A stretch of 64,000 nucleotides of DNA from Acanthacorydalis orientalis (GCA_034766995.1 CM068322.1:6097089-6161088), one strand, 5' to 3'. Numbered from the stretch's first letter, positions 36,990-50,640 are shown. Translations and numbers: made by a program. Notes: generated by a model not told the origin, from the sequence alone.

Positions 36990-37540
36990 AACTGAAAGAA
37001 GAGAAATAGAAGACGTTATAAAGTATGTCCATCTATGCTAGCCTATCAACAAAGATGGATCATTCATCGAAGAAGTAAACAGGAGAATAAAAATGGGATG
37101 AAGCTCATTTGGACGAAACGCCTCAATACTTAAATCAACAATCCCATTTTGTTTGAAGAAAAAAAGTATTTGATCAATGTATACTCCAGTCCTTACTACG
37201 GGAAAGAAACATGGATGCTTGAGGCCAAAATTATTCAAAAACTCAAAATAACACACATAAGTATGGAAATATATCGAGGAATAACAAGGAGAGACAGGAA
37301 AAGAATAGAATGGATATGGAAAATGGGCAAGGCATTTTGTAAGAAGACAACCGTTAGACAACAGAAATTATTAATTGGGAACCAAGGAATATAAAAAAAA
37401 ACAAAGAAGAGACCAATGAACCAATGGGATAAGAAAATTAAAAATTTCATTGGAAATCTGTGAAGAGAGGTATTCAATCGTACAAAATGGAAAATGATGG
37501 AAGAGGCCTTTATCCAGCAGTGGATTTACAGAAGCTAATG
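36990..37540 (+). pseudogene. RTE-like retrotransposon, C-terminal fragment
   Basis: Protein traces in order: SFIEEVNRRIKMG, SSFGRNASILKSTIPFCLK, VFDQCILQ, then after a frameshift GKETWMLEAKIIQKL, MEIYRGITRRDRKR, and after stops KWKMMEEAFIQQWIYRS. This is the order seen after the RT domain of RTE elements ('EI-x-RRI...YGxETW...DR...W...EAFxQQW'). It ends just before a TAATGATGATTA stretch, as expected for the short-repeat 3' tail of RTE, which passes into a (TA)n tract at 37545-37575. With the fragment at 33363 it shows at least one RTE lineage in this genome. Multiple stops; inactive. Confidence 0.82.
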
Positions 37541-37543
37541 ATG

Positions 37544-37575
<32 letters not shown>

Positions 37576-37578
<3 letters not shown>

Positions 37579-39136
37579 GTAAGAACTAATATAAAATGTA
37601 CTCACCGTACATAAACTGTACACTATATTTATCAATTTTATCTTTTACAAGCAATTCCATATGAATAATCAAGAAAAAAAAACAATTTCTATTTCATGTC
37701 TTCTCCACTCCAGTTTTAAACAGTTGTGTCATAATATTAACTTTGTAATACTCATCGTTTATAAAATTAGATTTTGTTAGCATCGGAATATAGAATATTT
37801 TTTAATGATATAAAAATTAAAGCAATAAAAAAATGTCAATAACAAGAACATTGCTGTAATTGAAAACAAATGGATTTGGATAAATGCCAGGAAAAGAATT
37901 CATTGCTCCAAGACTTAGATTTACTGCTGCCACATATGTAATTATATCGTCTTAGAATAAATATTTATACAATTGACCAGAGTCTAAAAAGTATCTAAGT
38001 ATCTGTAACAAGTAGTTCGTTCAATCAGAGGCGGAAAATAAGGTAATGATATACATTAAGAAATTTTTAAGGCTAATATAATCGGTTTATTCTTTTAATT
38101 GACAAAACATTAAAATTGAAAACCGAGAAGTATATGTGATTGAAAATTACAAAAAAAGAATTACTGTGTTAGTAACAACTACATGACCAAAAAAAATATT
38201 TATTTTTTCCACAAAAAATTATAAAAAAATGATACTTCAGAAATATAGAACACTGTGATGCCTGTGATTTATGTAGTAATGAAAAATTATAAAATATATA
38301 AAGGTATAAAATGATTAACAAAAACATTAATGGATTAAAAGTATCTTATATATATACTAATCAATCCATTAGTAAACTCTGAAGTTACATACCAATATCA
38401 GGATATCTCTATATAAGATACTATAACTTCTTTATCAAGGTCAATTCACTATCTGTACATTCAAAATTTAATATTTATTAATTTTTAATGAAAATAATTT
38501 CTAAAAGAATGATAATTTTGAATAATTACCCATTATTCATTATCTCATTGAAAAAATTTATAAACAAATTGTTAATTCAATCTTACTGTTTAATTTTTTG
38601 CTGTAATAGAATAATTTATCCTGGTGATCTTTGTTCTTTGGAAAATCTCAGTGCCTACTCGCTACTACGTGACAGACTTCGACTTTGGATTTATGTTTTA
38701 GATGAAGTACTGGTTTATTATTTTACAGTATGAGTATATCTAATATGCTAATTTTATTTTTATATTTCCCAAGAATCTCAATAATGTTTTACTTTATACC
38801 TTTATTTTCAATTGTTATTATTTGAAATGTATTATTTACGTCTATATTGTTGTCCCATCCTTAATATTGTTAGCAACTTCTGACTTATTTTTATTGTATT
38901 TTATACAGTTTAGGTATTCTTCATATAAGCATACAAAAATTAAAATACACATATCAAAAAAAAACATAAAATGTATTAAATATAATAGAATCAAATCAAT
39001 ATTTAATAAATATATATTAAAAATGGGACATGACATTAAATATATAAATAATACAATGCAAGCGATAAAGGCTGAAAATGTATAAAAGATTGAAATTAGT
39101 AGGTTCAAGTAATCAATATTATTTTTAAATACTTTA

Positions 39137-39171
<35 letters not shown>

Positions 39172-40251
39172 ATATATCTCTATGATATTCTTTCATTGTT
39201 GTCTATGGATTCTAAAAAAAAATAGTCGCATTAACAGTATTAGAATATTTACTTAAATGAATAAGAGAAAGATTCATGAGCGATCAGTGTCCTCATGATA
39301 CATTATAAACAAACAAAACATTATGGAAAATGAATGAGATAACCTTCTTTCTTAACCTTATTATTTTTTGTTCTTTAGGAACATTTGTTTGTCTTTCAGC
39401 TTGATTATGAAGTCACTTAAAGTTTTCAGTGTCATTTAATGAGATACTTTTTGCAGTTTCTTATCAATGAGACCATAAATTCGGGACACAATCTAAACTA
39501 AATTATAAGAAAAAGCAATTACAAAAATGTAATAGAGGACAGTAATATCCCACCACAAACCCCTTTGTAACTCCCTATGAGAGGCACACCTCACATGTTA
39601 ATAAACCCTGGTATAGGTAAATAATACATTATTCAATGTAATAATAAACAAGTCTAATATTCGTTACATTAAGACACAGTAATTAAATTTGAGGTCATGT
39701 ACGTAATACACATAAATTAGATTAAATCACCACACGATCTGAATGAACTTTTTCTTATAAAATACATCTAATTTAATTTTACAATAAATATAAACCTAAA
39801 AAATAATTCTACTAAATACGGTACAATATTACAATGCAAATATTATTTTATAGATACAATTGGATACTACGGCAAAATTAACTATCATTACTTGACTGAT
39901 TGATGTCTAAAAAAAGGTTACTTAAAAAAATTTAATTGATATATTTAAAAAAAGAATGCTTATAATCAAAATTATATACAAAAATAATATTATGTGATTA
40001 GATTTTATTTTATAATACTTTTTCACGAATTATCAAAAATAAATGAACAAGTACATAATAAATAACTAGGCAAATTTTACTTCATTATTAAACGTCCTTT
40101 CATGCATGCAAACATGAGCATTCATAAAATAGCGATGTACTAAGGAAGCTTTTTGTAACCAATGCATTTTACACACAAAATAGAAAAAATCTGTAACAAT
40201 ACTTCATACACCTTTTATAAAAACTATCTTCATTATTTGCTTTGTAAATAT

Positions 40252-40307
<56 letters not shown>

Positions 40308-40834
40308 TAATAGAAGGAAGGAGGTACACTAAGCGCTGTATGTGTTACTCTACAATACTCTGACACGGTAGCTACATTCGACTCGCACTCGAATACCGTC
40401 AATTCAACCACTCTTGTATCTACAAGTTTCGGGTCAATGAGCTTACAAAGCCACAAGTGGGTGACATACTCTTTTATAACGTATGTGTGTATACAATTTG
40501 TATAGAATGTTTCATATGCGTATAAAATATGTTTGTATATGTAGCAGGTGTCGTGCATAGGTATTATTAAAAACTGATTTGTATTTAAAAAAAGTTAAAA
40601 TATATGTTTCTTGTGAATAATATATTATAAAATAAAATAACTGGTTCTAATATAATTTATTTTCTTTGTAGTCAAATGTAATTATATATATATATATATA
40701 TAATATCACAGGAGGAATTTTATACAAAACAGAGCAAGAGACGGAAGCTGTCAAGTCCTACTGTTCAGACGATCAGTAAGAAATACACGCACTGTTCCTG
40801 TATGCTCGTATAAGTCAGAAAAGACAATGTTGTA
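37576..40834. other. AT-rich DNA, no recognised gene
   Basis: The + strand frame at 38488-38733 ends in a less A/T-rich segment (DLCSLENLSAYSLLRDRLRL) with no family I recognise; an exon cannot be excluded but nothing supports it. TA arrays at 39141-39167, 40253-40305 and 40682-40702. A CpG-richer patch lies at 40320-40480 (minus strand open, no domain). Confidence 0.5.
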
Positions 40835-41405
40835 TTGGGTTGGTAGGAAAACAATTGGTTTTCTTTTTCCAAAGTCTAGTCTTAATTTTTTTCAACGAAA
40901 GTGTCATTTTATTGTGTTCATGTTAATATTATTTTAAAGTGGATTTTCGGTCTATATTTTGATAACATCGACTTTGGTTTTCATTATTAATTTTGGTTTA
41001 AATTGGGCTATTGAATTAAAGATGAAAAGTAGAAAATAAAAGAATTTTTTGTTGAGTTTAAAACGGCTGGTAAAGCAGCAGAAACTGTACGTAAACTAAA
41101 CAATGCTTTTGGAGTGCGTATTGTTAAGGAATGTACGGTCCAATGGTGATTCCAAAAATTTCGTGCTGAGGACGAGAGTCATGAAGGTGAAGAAGATCGT
41201 GGACATCATTCTTTATTTCATAACGACCAACTGAAAGCGTTCGTTGAATCAGAACCACATACAACAATTCGAGAGATTATATAAAAGTTAGTCGTTAGTC
41301 ATCCAACAGTTCCGAGCCACATAAAATAGCTAGGAAAATCAAAAAAGAGAAAAATATATAAGAATTTTAAGATTATAAATAACAATTATTTTTTTACCAA
41401 CCTTA
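40835..41405 (+). mobile_element. 570-bp mariner deletion derivative (copy B)
   Basis: Ends are TTGGGTTGGTAGGAAAACAA on the left and AAGGTTGGTAAAAAAATAAT read inward on the right, with TA outside both. Contents match copy A (18979-19550): leader, first HTH (FKTAGKAAETVRKLNNAF), ECTVQW followed by a stop, the linker, VSHPTV, then the same jump after ...GKSKK to the 3' end. Stops sit at the same place after VQW in both copies, so the source was already defective when amplified. The right end abuts TATATATA. Confidence 0.85.
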
Positions 41406-41917
41406 TATATATATGTGCGTGTATGTACATGTGAACATTTTGTTTATATTAACCTATTTTACATATATTTACAATGCACACTTTCAAATAAAATTTTTAT
41501 TATAGAATTTAGTGAAAAAGCCAGATATATAGTTCTTTACTACAATATTTAAAATTTTTTTAAGATTTTATTTTTCTAATGAAATAGTAGTGAATATAAT
41601 TTCCAATATCAAATATTGACTTGTAATTGATTTCAACCATTTAAAATTAAGTAACAAAATCTATATTAATTTCATTTTTAATAATAATTAAAAATGTCAA
41701 TGTATTTTTATTTTTTAAGTGTTCCTTTTGCTAACTTTCGATATTAAATGAATTTCTTTTCTTAACTTTTATTTTAATGCAACTACTTATTCTTCTGTTA
41801 ACCGATTATCGAAAAAAAAGAATTTTTAGAAGTGTAATAGAGTAGAGTGTTAATGAAATGTATTCGCTATAGACTATTTTGCATATAACACAAATGAATT
41901 TTAATATTTTATTGGTA

Positions 41918-42066
41918 TTAGGTTAGTAGAAAAATAACTGTGAATATGATCTTGATCTCTCGAATTGTTGTGGGTAGTTCTGATTCAACTAACCCCTTTA
42001 GTTATTCGTTATGAATTGAAGAAGGACGTCCACGACTTTCTACATCTTCAAGGCTCTCTATGGTTT
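41918..42066 (-). mobile_element. Mariner deletion fragment
   Basis: The minus-strand reading gives ESLEDVESRGRPSSIHNE, then PTTIREI, and runs straight into the 3' terminus (inward: TTAGGTTAGTAGAAAAATAA) next to a TA at 41916-41917. It belongs to the same lineage as copies A and B but has a different, larger deletion and no left end. Confidence 0.75.
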
Positions 42067-42165
42067 GTTATATTATTTAGAAAATAAAAGATGGTTCAAG
42101 ACTTGAATCGAATCGTAAGACAACTACAGTATTGTAATATTTTTTTTTAAAAGAAGACAAAAGAA

Positions 42166-42225
<60 letters not shown>

Positions 42226-43384
42226 ATGTACGTATTTAATAGAGTAAATAGAAAATATCAAACAACGGTCCAACATGTCATGCACCCGTTAGTTATTACA
42301 GAATATAGATAATTAAAAGTTAATGAAATAAATTAATTTATTTTATTTTGAGACACTTTTAGCTAAATAACACTCTTAATCTTCTAGTTCAAAGAGACTA
42401 CTTGAAGATGACTGATGTGAAAATTCATTATAGAAAACAACGACTCACGAACACTAGCCTCAAGGATTCTATTGACTTAGTTCTGAATAACGTACACACG
42501 GAAAGATAAAATAAATCTGATAAAATCCTAATCTTCAGTTTTTAACTGCATGTGTACACTCACGAGAAAAAATATCATTCTTATATAAAATACTATAATA
42601 TGTTCCAAACAACGAGAATACACATGAACATCCAAACAATAGCTTAATAAAAATGTTTACTATATATATTATGATAAAAAAAACAACATTACTCTTATCT
42701 GACTATACTGTTTGCATTTCGATATGAAAGAAATCGCTTTAATAAAAAAAATAAAGAAAAATTATTTATAGATATATACTTGCCTATATATATATATATA
42801 TATATATATATAGGCAAGTATGTGTAGATATATATATATATATAAATGTATTTAAGATACATATATGTATGTATATATGTAATATAGAACCTTTGTGTTT
42901 ACTTTCAGTATACACATACTGAAAACATTCTTATTTCAGAATATAAACAAGAAAACTACACATTCAAAGGAGCTTAACAAAACAAAAGGGATGCAACCAA
43001 ATAAGTGAAAAAAAATTTAAATCTATAAGTGATGTCATATCCTATTCTGATCAATCTTCGTAGAAAACCTGAAAACATATTACACTTCGTATACACACAT
43101 GTATTTTCTCTCCCATACATAATATATTTATAAAGATTTTCAGTCCACGTATAAATAAACTTGGTGTATCTAATAAAGTTCCTTGGGTATACATGGTCGT
43201 CTTCTGTATTAAATTAAAATGGTTTATAGCTTTTTTATACTACTTTGTTGCTATTACTTCATCTGTTGCTGAATTTTCAAAAATAGTATTTTGGAAATTC
43301 ATTTTTGTAGAATATATTTTCTTTTGACATTAAATAAGCAGCAAAACCATAAAATCCAATATATTTATAGAATATATTATAGAT

Positions 43385-43416
<32 letters not shown>

Positions 43417-44170
43417 ATATATAAATAGTTTATTTTTAAATTTTAAAAAAAATTTATAGTGAAGCATTGTCATACATGTATAATTTAAATTGAAATGTTC
43501 ATATTTTTTATAAGCATTGATTATGTTTATTACATGAATACAACAGCTTTATTGATTTAATTCAGAGTTTAATGAATTGAAGTTCATATCAAGACGTGAA
43601 TGTTAGCTGAGTAATTTAAAGAAGTTAGTCTTGAAATGTAATATAACTTAACTGTCATATATATATATATAAGACAGTTACGTTATTATATAACTTAGTT
43701 AGTCAAGCAATTCTTACTTGACTAACAATTAATCTATTGTAACTCAATAAAATTTAGCATAAAAGGTATTATGTCGGATATAATAATTTGTTCCTTAAAC
43801 ATGATGATGGGTTCCTATACAAATATAATAAACATAAAGAAGATAAATGAAGATCTGATACTTCTTTGGAAGTAAAATATCACTTTTTGTTTCAGATAAA
43901 TAATTTTCTAACGTACAAATAGATTTAATTAGAGCACAACATTAATATGCGTTGAACTTATTTTCAATAACAGGGAAGATGTTATAAAAGTCTAATTTTT
44001 TCTGTTATGTAAAATTCTTTGTACTATTTGAATAGCTGGCTACGATTTGAATAGCATCTTTGTACAAGTTGCACAAAAGAAACAGGAACATTTCAAAACC
44101 CAATAATTAAATAATTTTTTATTTTTACATTATTTTATTTACATATTAATGTTGGGTACATCGGGTCATT
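42067..44170. other. AT-rich DNA with TA arrays and small palindromes
   Basis: TA arrays at 42168-42217 and 43386-43425. Palindromes at 42777-42820, 43650-43683 and 43698-43726 are listed or reported separately. No coding sequence recognised. Confidence 0.6.
42777..42820. repeat. Palindrome TACTTGCC-(TA)n-GGCAAGTA
   Basis: TACTTGCCTA and TAGGCAAGTA flank about 13 TA units, so all 44 bp are self-complementary. Confidence 0.93.
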
Positions 44171-44843
44171 TTATTTTTTTAAAATAACGTTTGACAGATG
44201 AATACCATCTTGGCGAACACATTCCTGTAATCTTATTCGGAAAATTTTCTTTACCCATCTTAACATGTCTCTTGGAATCTTGACAATTTCTTCTTAGATT
44301 TTTAATTTAAGTTCAATGATATGTGTATGATCAATATACACATTGTTCTTTAGATAACCCCAAACAAAATAATCATTCAACATCAAACCTGGGGATCTTG
44401 CTGGGCAAACATCTCCATTTTTGGAAATGATACGGTTTGGAAAGAGAGCTCTTACAGAGTCCATGGACAATAGTAGTATGACTAGTTGCCCCATTCTACT
44501 AGAACCATGTCATTTCTTGAAATCGAATTTATTCTTGCATCAGAAATGTGATAATCATGTCGATGTAATCACGGTGTGGGCTACACGTTACAGCACCTCT
44601 AACTCGGTCAATGTTTTCTGATGTTCTTACTGTTCTTCTGGATTCTCGATGCTTCAAATTTAATGTCAAACCAGTTTCCTCGAACTTCTGAAGCGTTTCA
44701 ACAAGTTGATAGCACGAGAGGAAAATACCTGCCCATGACGGGGAATGTTATAATGATAGCGAAGTAGCTATTGTACAGTTGTAGCAAACTCGCTAAAATT
44801 ATTTCACAACGAAAGCTCGATGTGCACCATACCATTGCTCCAT
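44171..44843 (-). pseudogene. DUF4817/DDE-type transposase pseudogene, internal deletion
   Basis: Minus-strand ATG at 44843 begins MEQWYGAHRAFVVK, the start expected of a DUF4817-domain transposase. It continues with FEETGLTLNLKHRE, RRTVRTSENIDRVRGAVTCS, then jumps by deletion to NGATSHTT, where QDGATSHT is usual, so the second catalytic Asp is replaced by Asn. After a frameshift the 3' part is well kept: LFPNRIISKNGDVCPARSPG, VWGYLKNNVYI, and a C-terminal end at 44171. The region carrying the first Asp is missing and the frame is broken. Terminal repeats were not identified with confidence. Confidence 0.8.
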
Positions 44844-45049
44844 GTTTACTAAATGGTTATGAATAACAAACAATGTATCACTTACTTATACCCTCTAACG
44901 CCAATAGTAAGTGCATAATCCTGCTTTTAAAATTGCTTACCCCATTGAAGCATCCATTACAATAAAATGTTTTTTTAAGTTGCAAAAAAGTGCAATGTTT
45001 CTCAGTATTGATTCAGTTTACATTTCTATTTATATAGAAATATAGGTTG

Positions 45050-45081
<32 letters not shown>

Positions 45082-45239
45082 ATATGAATCTTTTTATGCA
45101 TATAACACATTAATGAAATAAACTAACAAATCCACAACCTCACACATATGTTCATATCAAATTCCGACCGTTGTTACAAAAATCTACCGTGTATAATTTA
45201 TCAATCTTGTATGACACGTTTACTTTTCCACACGACACA

Positions 45240-45460
45240 CACGCACAGAAGAAACATTATAATATTTATGAAAATTTGTTTAGATTAGATGTGAGCACAC
45301 GACGCGTGTCATGTTCCATGTGAAAATCGCGGCTTATGTTAACAAAGGACGACCCGTGTTTAACATTGACTGGTCTTTCTATAGTCCAGTGTCCGATAAC
45401 AAAACGGGCTTATATGTTTGTCGGTCGAGGAGATTCTATTGTAACATAAGATTATCTATA
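45240..45460. promoter_or_regulatory. CpG-richer island, candidate regulatory DNA
   Basis: Contains GACGCGTGTC, GAAAATCGCGG, GGACGACCCGTG and GTCGGTCGAGG in AT-rich surroundings. A + strand frame (45311-45532) spans it; its sequence shows no domain I recognise. It could be an unrecognised exon or non-coding DNA. Confidence 0.3.
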
Positions 45461-45793
45461 GTGTGTGGATATTTTTTTTCATTTCGAAATATAAAATTTA
45501 AATATTTTGTTATTGGATATTTGATATATTAGCTTGATGTCAGAGTTTGTCATTATTTTTCACATATTTGTACAAAAAAAGAATATTGTATATTCTCGAA
45601 ACCATTAACTAATTTCAAAGTGGATATATTTACATCGCTAGTACAAAGCTATTTTAATCATTAATCATTATTTTAAAAAAATCTTAATTATAAGTAAACA
45701 TAATAATACAACGAATAGTATATATTTTAATACAATACAAATTAATTGAAAAAAATATATTTTCATTATAGAAATATATACTTTTTTCAATTC

Positions 45794-45832
<39 letters not shown>

Positions 45833-45974
45833 TTGCGAAGTTTACTGAAAATGATAATATATATGGAAAAGGAATCCTTATTAAAACTATAAAAGTATTT
45901 TAAAATATTTTTCGGTGAACATGAATGTCTAGTTTTTATGATATTACCTTAAAATGTCTTTAGTTTAAGATATT

Positions 45975-46125
45975 AACAAAACTTACGTTTTTAAATCCAT
46001 AAATATTATTTTTATCTCAAGCTACAAACATTTTTCTGCTCAAAAATGTTCAATTAATGATTATTGATCATTTTTGATTGTTAATTATAGGCGTTTTGAT
46101 CACGATGACATCATCATAATAGCGT
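45975..46125 (-). repeat. FB repeat, copy 8 (left arm)
   Basis: Contains AAAAATGTTCAATTAATGAT, ATTGATCATTTTTGATTG and the centre marker GATGACATCATCATAATAGC. The order is reversed relative to right arms. An inverted partner to the right is not clear. Confidence 0.5.
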
Positions 46126-46231
46126 TCAAATATAGAAAAATCTATAATAAAAAAGATGAGATTGAAAATGGAATAAAAAAAAATCTACACTCAAACTGTT
46201 ACACGCAAGTACTTTTCCCTCAATACGGTTT

Positions 46232-46315
46232 TTGGAACTGAGACTACATTTATTTTTATTCATTTTTCATACTTCACAAATCATAAAAAAAGTTTCTGAA
46301 TCAAAAATGTTATTT
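46232..46315 (-). repeat. FB repeat, arm fragment
   Basis: GGAACTGAGACTACATTTAT followed by ATACTTCACAAATCATAAAA and TCTGAATCAAAAATG reproduces the reversed arm order. Confidence 0.4.
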
Positions 46316-46831
46316 TTCTGTTAGTATTTATATAAATCTATACTAATTTATTGTAACGAACCCGTGAATATTTCTATAGTATTGTTGAATCTGTATTTTA
46401 AGTGTATTGGATTTTTGTATTAGGTTATACCATATGCTATTTTATAGAATTTCATTTACATGAAAATACGAAACGTTTAGAACAGGTTCGTTAGTTTCAT
46501 TAAGTAAAATGTGATTTTTATTATTTATAATTAATGGTTTGTATGCTGCTCTACTTTAAGGGTTTTTTACTGACAGATTTAATATATATATTTGAAATTA
46601 TGAGTATATCATCGTTGGAAAAAAAATATGTTCTTTTTTTATGAATCCAAAATGATAAATAATGTAACTATTGCAGCTAAAAATAGTAAGTTGTTTGTAA
46701 AAAATGCTACTCGTACTTATATTATTGGTTTTTGTTCGGAATACCAGAATTTTATTCTAATATCCTGAACACTAAAAATGAAAATCAAGGAAGATCTAAA
46801 TATATTATAAACGAGGAAGAGTTAAATCTAT

Positions 46832-47092
46832 AACGTCACTTTACAGATGAATTGTTTCCTTATATCAAACACAAAAAAAATTATTTCTAATCAAAAATAT
46901 TCATTTTTCTCTACCTTTATACTATTATAACAATAGCATCACAATTGAAACGCGGATAAGCAACAATTAAAAATAATAAATAATTGTTTATTAAAAATGT
47001 TTTGTTATAAAAAAAGATTGTGGTTTGTGGGATGAAGAAACTAATTTCATTGTGAAAGGTAATTTCGCCACAATGCTGGAACTGTATTGTAA
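46832..47092. repeat. FB fold-back repeat, copy 9 (both arms)
   Basis: The right arm is the clearest in the window: AAAAATAATAAATAATTGTT, GATTGTGGTTTGTGGGATGA, TTTCGCCACAATGCTGGAAC, TGTATTGT. The left arm (CACTTTACAGATGAATTG, then AAACACAAAAAAAATTATTT) is its diverged inverse. The centre has AATAGCATCACAATTGAAAC. Confidence 0.6.
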
Positions 47093-47863
47093 TTCTAGTC
47101 TATTTATTTAATATGTACTTTTTTTAAATTACTTCTTATAAAAAATTAATGAAATAAAAACTTTTTACAATTCAATAGTGTTAATTGTTAAAAATAAGAA
47201 CTAAAAAATTTCTTCAAATATAAGTCAATATGTTATGGATTTCAGTTTCGTATTTTGTATTACTTTACAGTTAATTAACAGCATAAATATCACTTTTAAA
47301 GACTGTTTGTTAAATTAGAAAATATTCCAGTCTCATCTTTATATACAGCAACTATCAACGAAACATCTCTATTCAGTTAATATATATCAATATATATGTA
47401 GATGAAGTAGTATTGTGATTTTCGATGAGCTGCTTATGTAAACATTTACTTAATTGAAAATTGTAAAACGGTACATAGTTTTCAGTATACAACCGCATCG
47501 AATCCTTATTGTATAAAATTCGTCTCATTTATAAAAGCGAAAGAAAAGAATAGTAAGAGACAGATAACATTTATTGAAGAACATTGTATCGCTTCTTTGT
47601 CAGTGAACTGCTACTCAAGTATTTATCGACGATAAACATGACAGTACATTAATTTTTAATATCCGAAGTGTATGATAAATTTTATTTCGGTCAAAGGATT
47701 CTACACTGTTTCGTCAATAACGAACGCTTTATTGAAAATATTTACGACCTACGTCATCGTCCACTAGATATCTTTTGTGTGTTGGGTAGTTCCACGTATA
47801 ATAGAGTATATACAACAAATACATACCAAACATTTTACATACATACATACTTATATACATATA
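47093..47863. other. AT-rich DNA, nothing recognised
   Basis: No transposon or coding motif. The end of this stretch (CATACATACATACTTATATAC) grades into the large TA array. Confidence 0.6.
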
Positions 47864-48662
<799 letters not shown>

Positions 48663-48665
48663 ACT

Positions 48666-49056
48666 TAACCCTGTTATAATACGGTGTCAATATAACATGC
48701 AGCAAAAATTACAACATTCTTCCTATAACACGATATTCTTATAACACAGTTTCTATATAGTATGACTTAATGAGCTTGGACAGCCCTCATATAGCACGAA
48801 TGTTTCTAACACACTGTTTTAGCTGACATAAACAGGGAATTACGCTTGTAAACATAATAATGCAGTCTGTGCGATACTGTTCTTAATGAAAACTAATTCA
48901 GTATACGGTTTCTGTTCGTAAATTCAGACACACTCCGAGAACACGGTTTCGATATAACAAGGAATGTATTCCCCTGATTTGTATTACTGCTGAATTTCGT
49001 TTAACACAGACTCCATAAAGACACGGAATAAATTAACTGTGTTATAAGAGGGTTGG
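48666..49056. mobile_element. Non-autonomous pogo/Tigger-like MITE
   Basis: Terminal inverted repeats: left TAACCCTGTTATAATACGG, right read inward CCAACCCTCTTATAACACAG. Inside, the TATAACACG/TATAACACAG phrase recurs several times (48724-48780, 48965, 49038), a pattern typical of pogo/Tigger-derived MITEs. There is no coding sequence. The left end abuts the 800-bp TA array. Assignment to pogo rests on the style of the ends only. Confidence 0.55.
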
Positions 49057-49093
49057 CTGCAGAAACATATAATAATGTACATGTATGTATGTA

Positions 49094-49109
49094 TTATATA
49101 TATATATAT

Positions 49110-49147
<38 letters not shown>
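49094..49147. repeat. (TA)n microsatellite
   Basis: About 25 TA units with one TTG interruption. Confidence 0.95.
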
Positions 49148-49153
<6 letters not shown>

Positions 49154-49849
49154 GAGAAAGAGAGATACGTGTAATAATTCAGACATTTGAACGAATCATC
49201 TCGCATCTGAATGTTACAGAGAAATTAACAATTTTTGTTAAATTTAAGAAATTTATTCTACTTGACTCGCGATGTCGTAACAATGAAAATATTTCATTGC
49301 AGGTCTTAGATGAACATTGAACCCTATAATCAGATTTATAATATATTTTACATCTTAAACATAAGCACGTCAAGAATTTTCTATGGATATTTTCATTGGA
49401 TGACTTTTTTTCAGAATTTTATCTAGTATTGTTTAATGTTTTATGAATTAATTATTTGTCGCGAAAGATCTACCTGAACAAGATTTATTCTTCAAGTCGC
49501 TGTTATCAGGAAAAGAGTTTTTATTTTCTTACTCGATGACTTACAATGTATCTAATCACACAATGAACACCATAAACATTCTTAATAGCTGATTAATGTC
49601 TATAAGCATCACGTTTTCAGCTGTCAATTTAATGAGGGTGCATGGCTTTAAGCGGACTGACAGAGAATTAAGCTTCATTTTTACTTCCAAAATAACAAAT
49701 CACAGTAATAAGTGATAACAACATCGTGAAATGCATGACATACTTAATTTCAACAAGTAATCATTTTATGGGAATGATGTTTATTATACAAAGGCGTAAG
49801 CCTCCCAAAGTTTAAAAAAATGATAAGATTTATCTGTGCCTTCCAGATG
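49148..49849. other. AT-rich DNA, nothing recognised
   Basis: No coding or repeat signal recognised; a lost left arm of FB copy 10 could lie near 49710-49800. Confidence 0.55.
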
Positions 49850-49983
49850 TTGAAATGATGATATTGCCATCAAAAACCACAATGCATAGAATCAAATATT
49901 ACCAATCAAAAATTTTTGTTGTTTGTGGAGGAAAAAATGGCGAAAGTGAATTTAGCCACATTGTTAGAACTGGATTGTGACTA
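49850..49983 (+). repeat. FB fold-back repeat, copy 10 (right arm)
   Basis: GATGATATTGCCATCAAAAA (centre), then TTTGTTGTTTGTGGAGGAAA, GTGAATTTAGCCACATTG and the outer end AGAACTGGATTGTGACTA. Confidence 0.5.
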
Positions 49984-50031
49984 TTACAAGGAATCATAAA
50001 AGATACATTATAATAAGCTGCGATGCACACA

Positions 50032-50077
<46 letters not shown>

Positions 50078-50579
50078 CTGAATATTTCAATAATATTGCT
50101 TTAATAATGAAACAATAATACACAATATTGAATTTAAATACGTAAAATTTATTTTTGATCTCATATCATAAGAAATGCAAAGAATGTTATAAAGCATTAT
50201 TGAAATAGAATGTTCTCTACTTTAATTTCACATAAACATAAATAACAAACACAAATACATACACACACACACACACACACACACATACATACATATATAA
50301 TCAATACATGTTTATGTGTGGTAATAAAATTATACAAATTGTAAAGCTTTCTTTATTAAGTTTTAAACAATAATATTTCAACTATATTACATTTATCTTT
50401 CAGTATATAAACGAATTTCGAATTAAGATTTATTCATGTATGTATATAACTATTTATTATTGATTTTTTCATATATTTTCTCATATAGATACACACCACA
50501 TACACACATACACACATATATATATATATATATATATCATTTTCCAATAAGAACACAATTATTTAGTTTCAGATAAAGC
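49984..50579. other. AT-rich DNA with TA and CA repeats
   Basis: (TA)n at 50036-50075, (CA)n at about 50260-50287 and a CA/TA compound at 50490-50538. No gene. Confidence 0.7.
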
Positions 50580-50640
50580 ACAAAGTTTGCGCTAAAATTT
50601 TAAGTTTCTTTGTTGTAAATAATAGTTGAGAGCGCATTAT

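Noticed and set aside
38488..38733. 81-codon frame as a possible host exon
   Set aside because: No family recognised, no clear splice signals, and composition is only slightly different from the background. Left as unassigned.
45311..45532. 73-codon frame in a CpG-richer island
   Set aside because: It could be an exon, but there is no domain or homologue I recognise. Higher GC alone lengthens chance frames.
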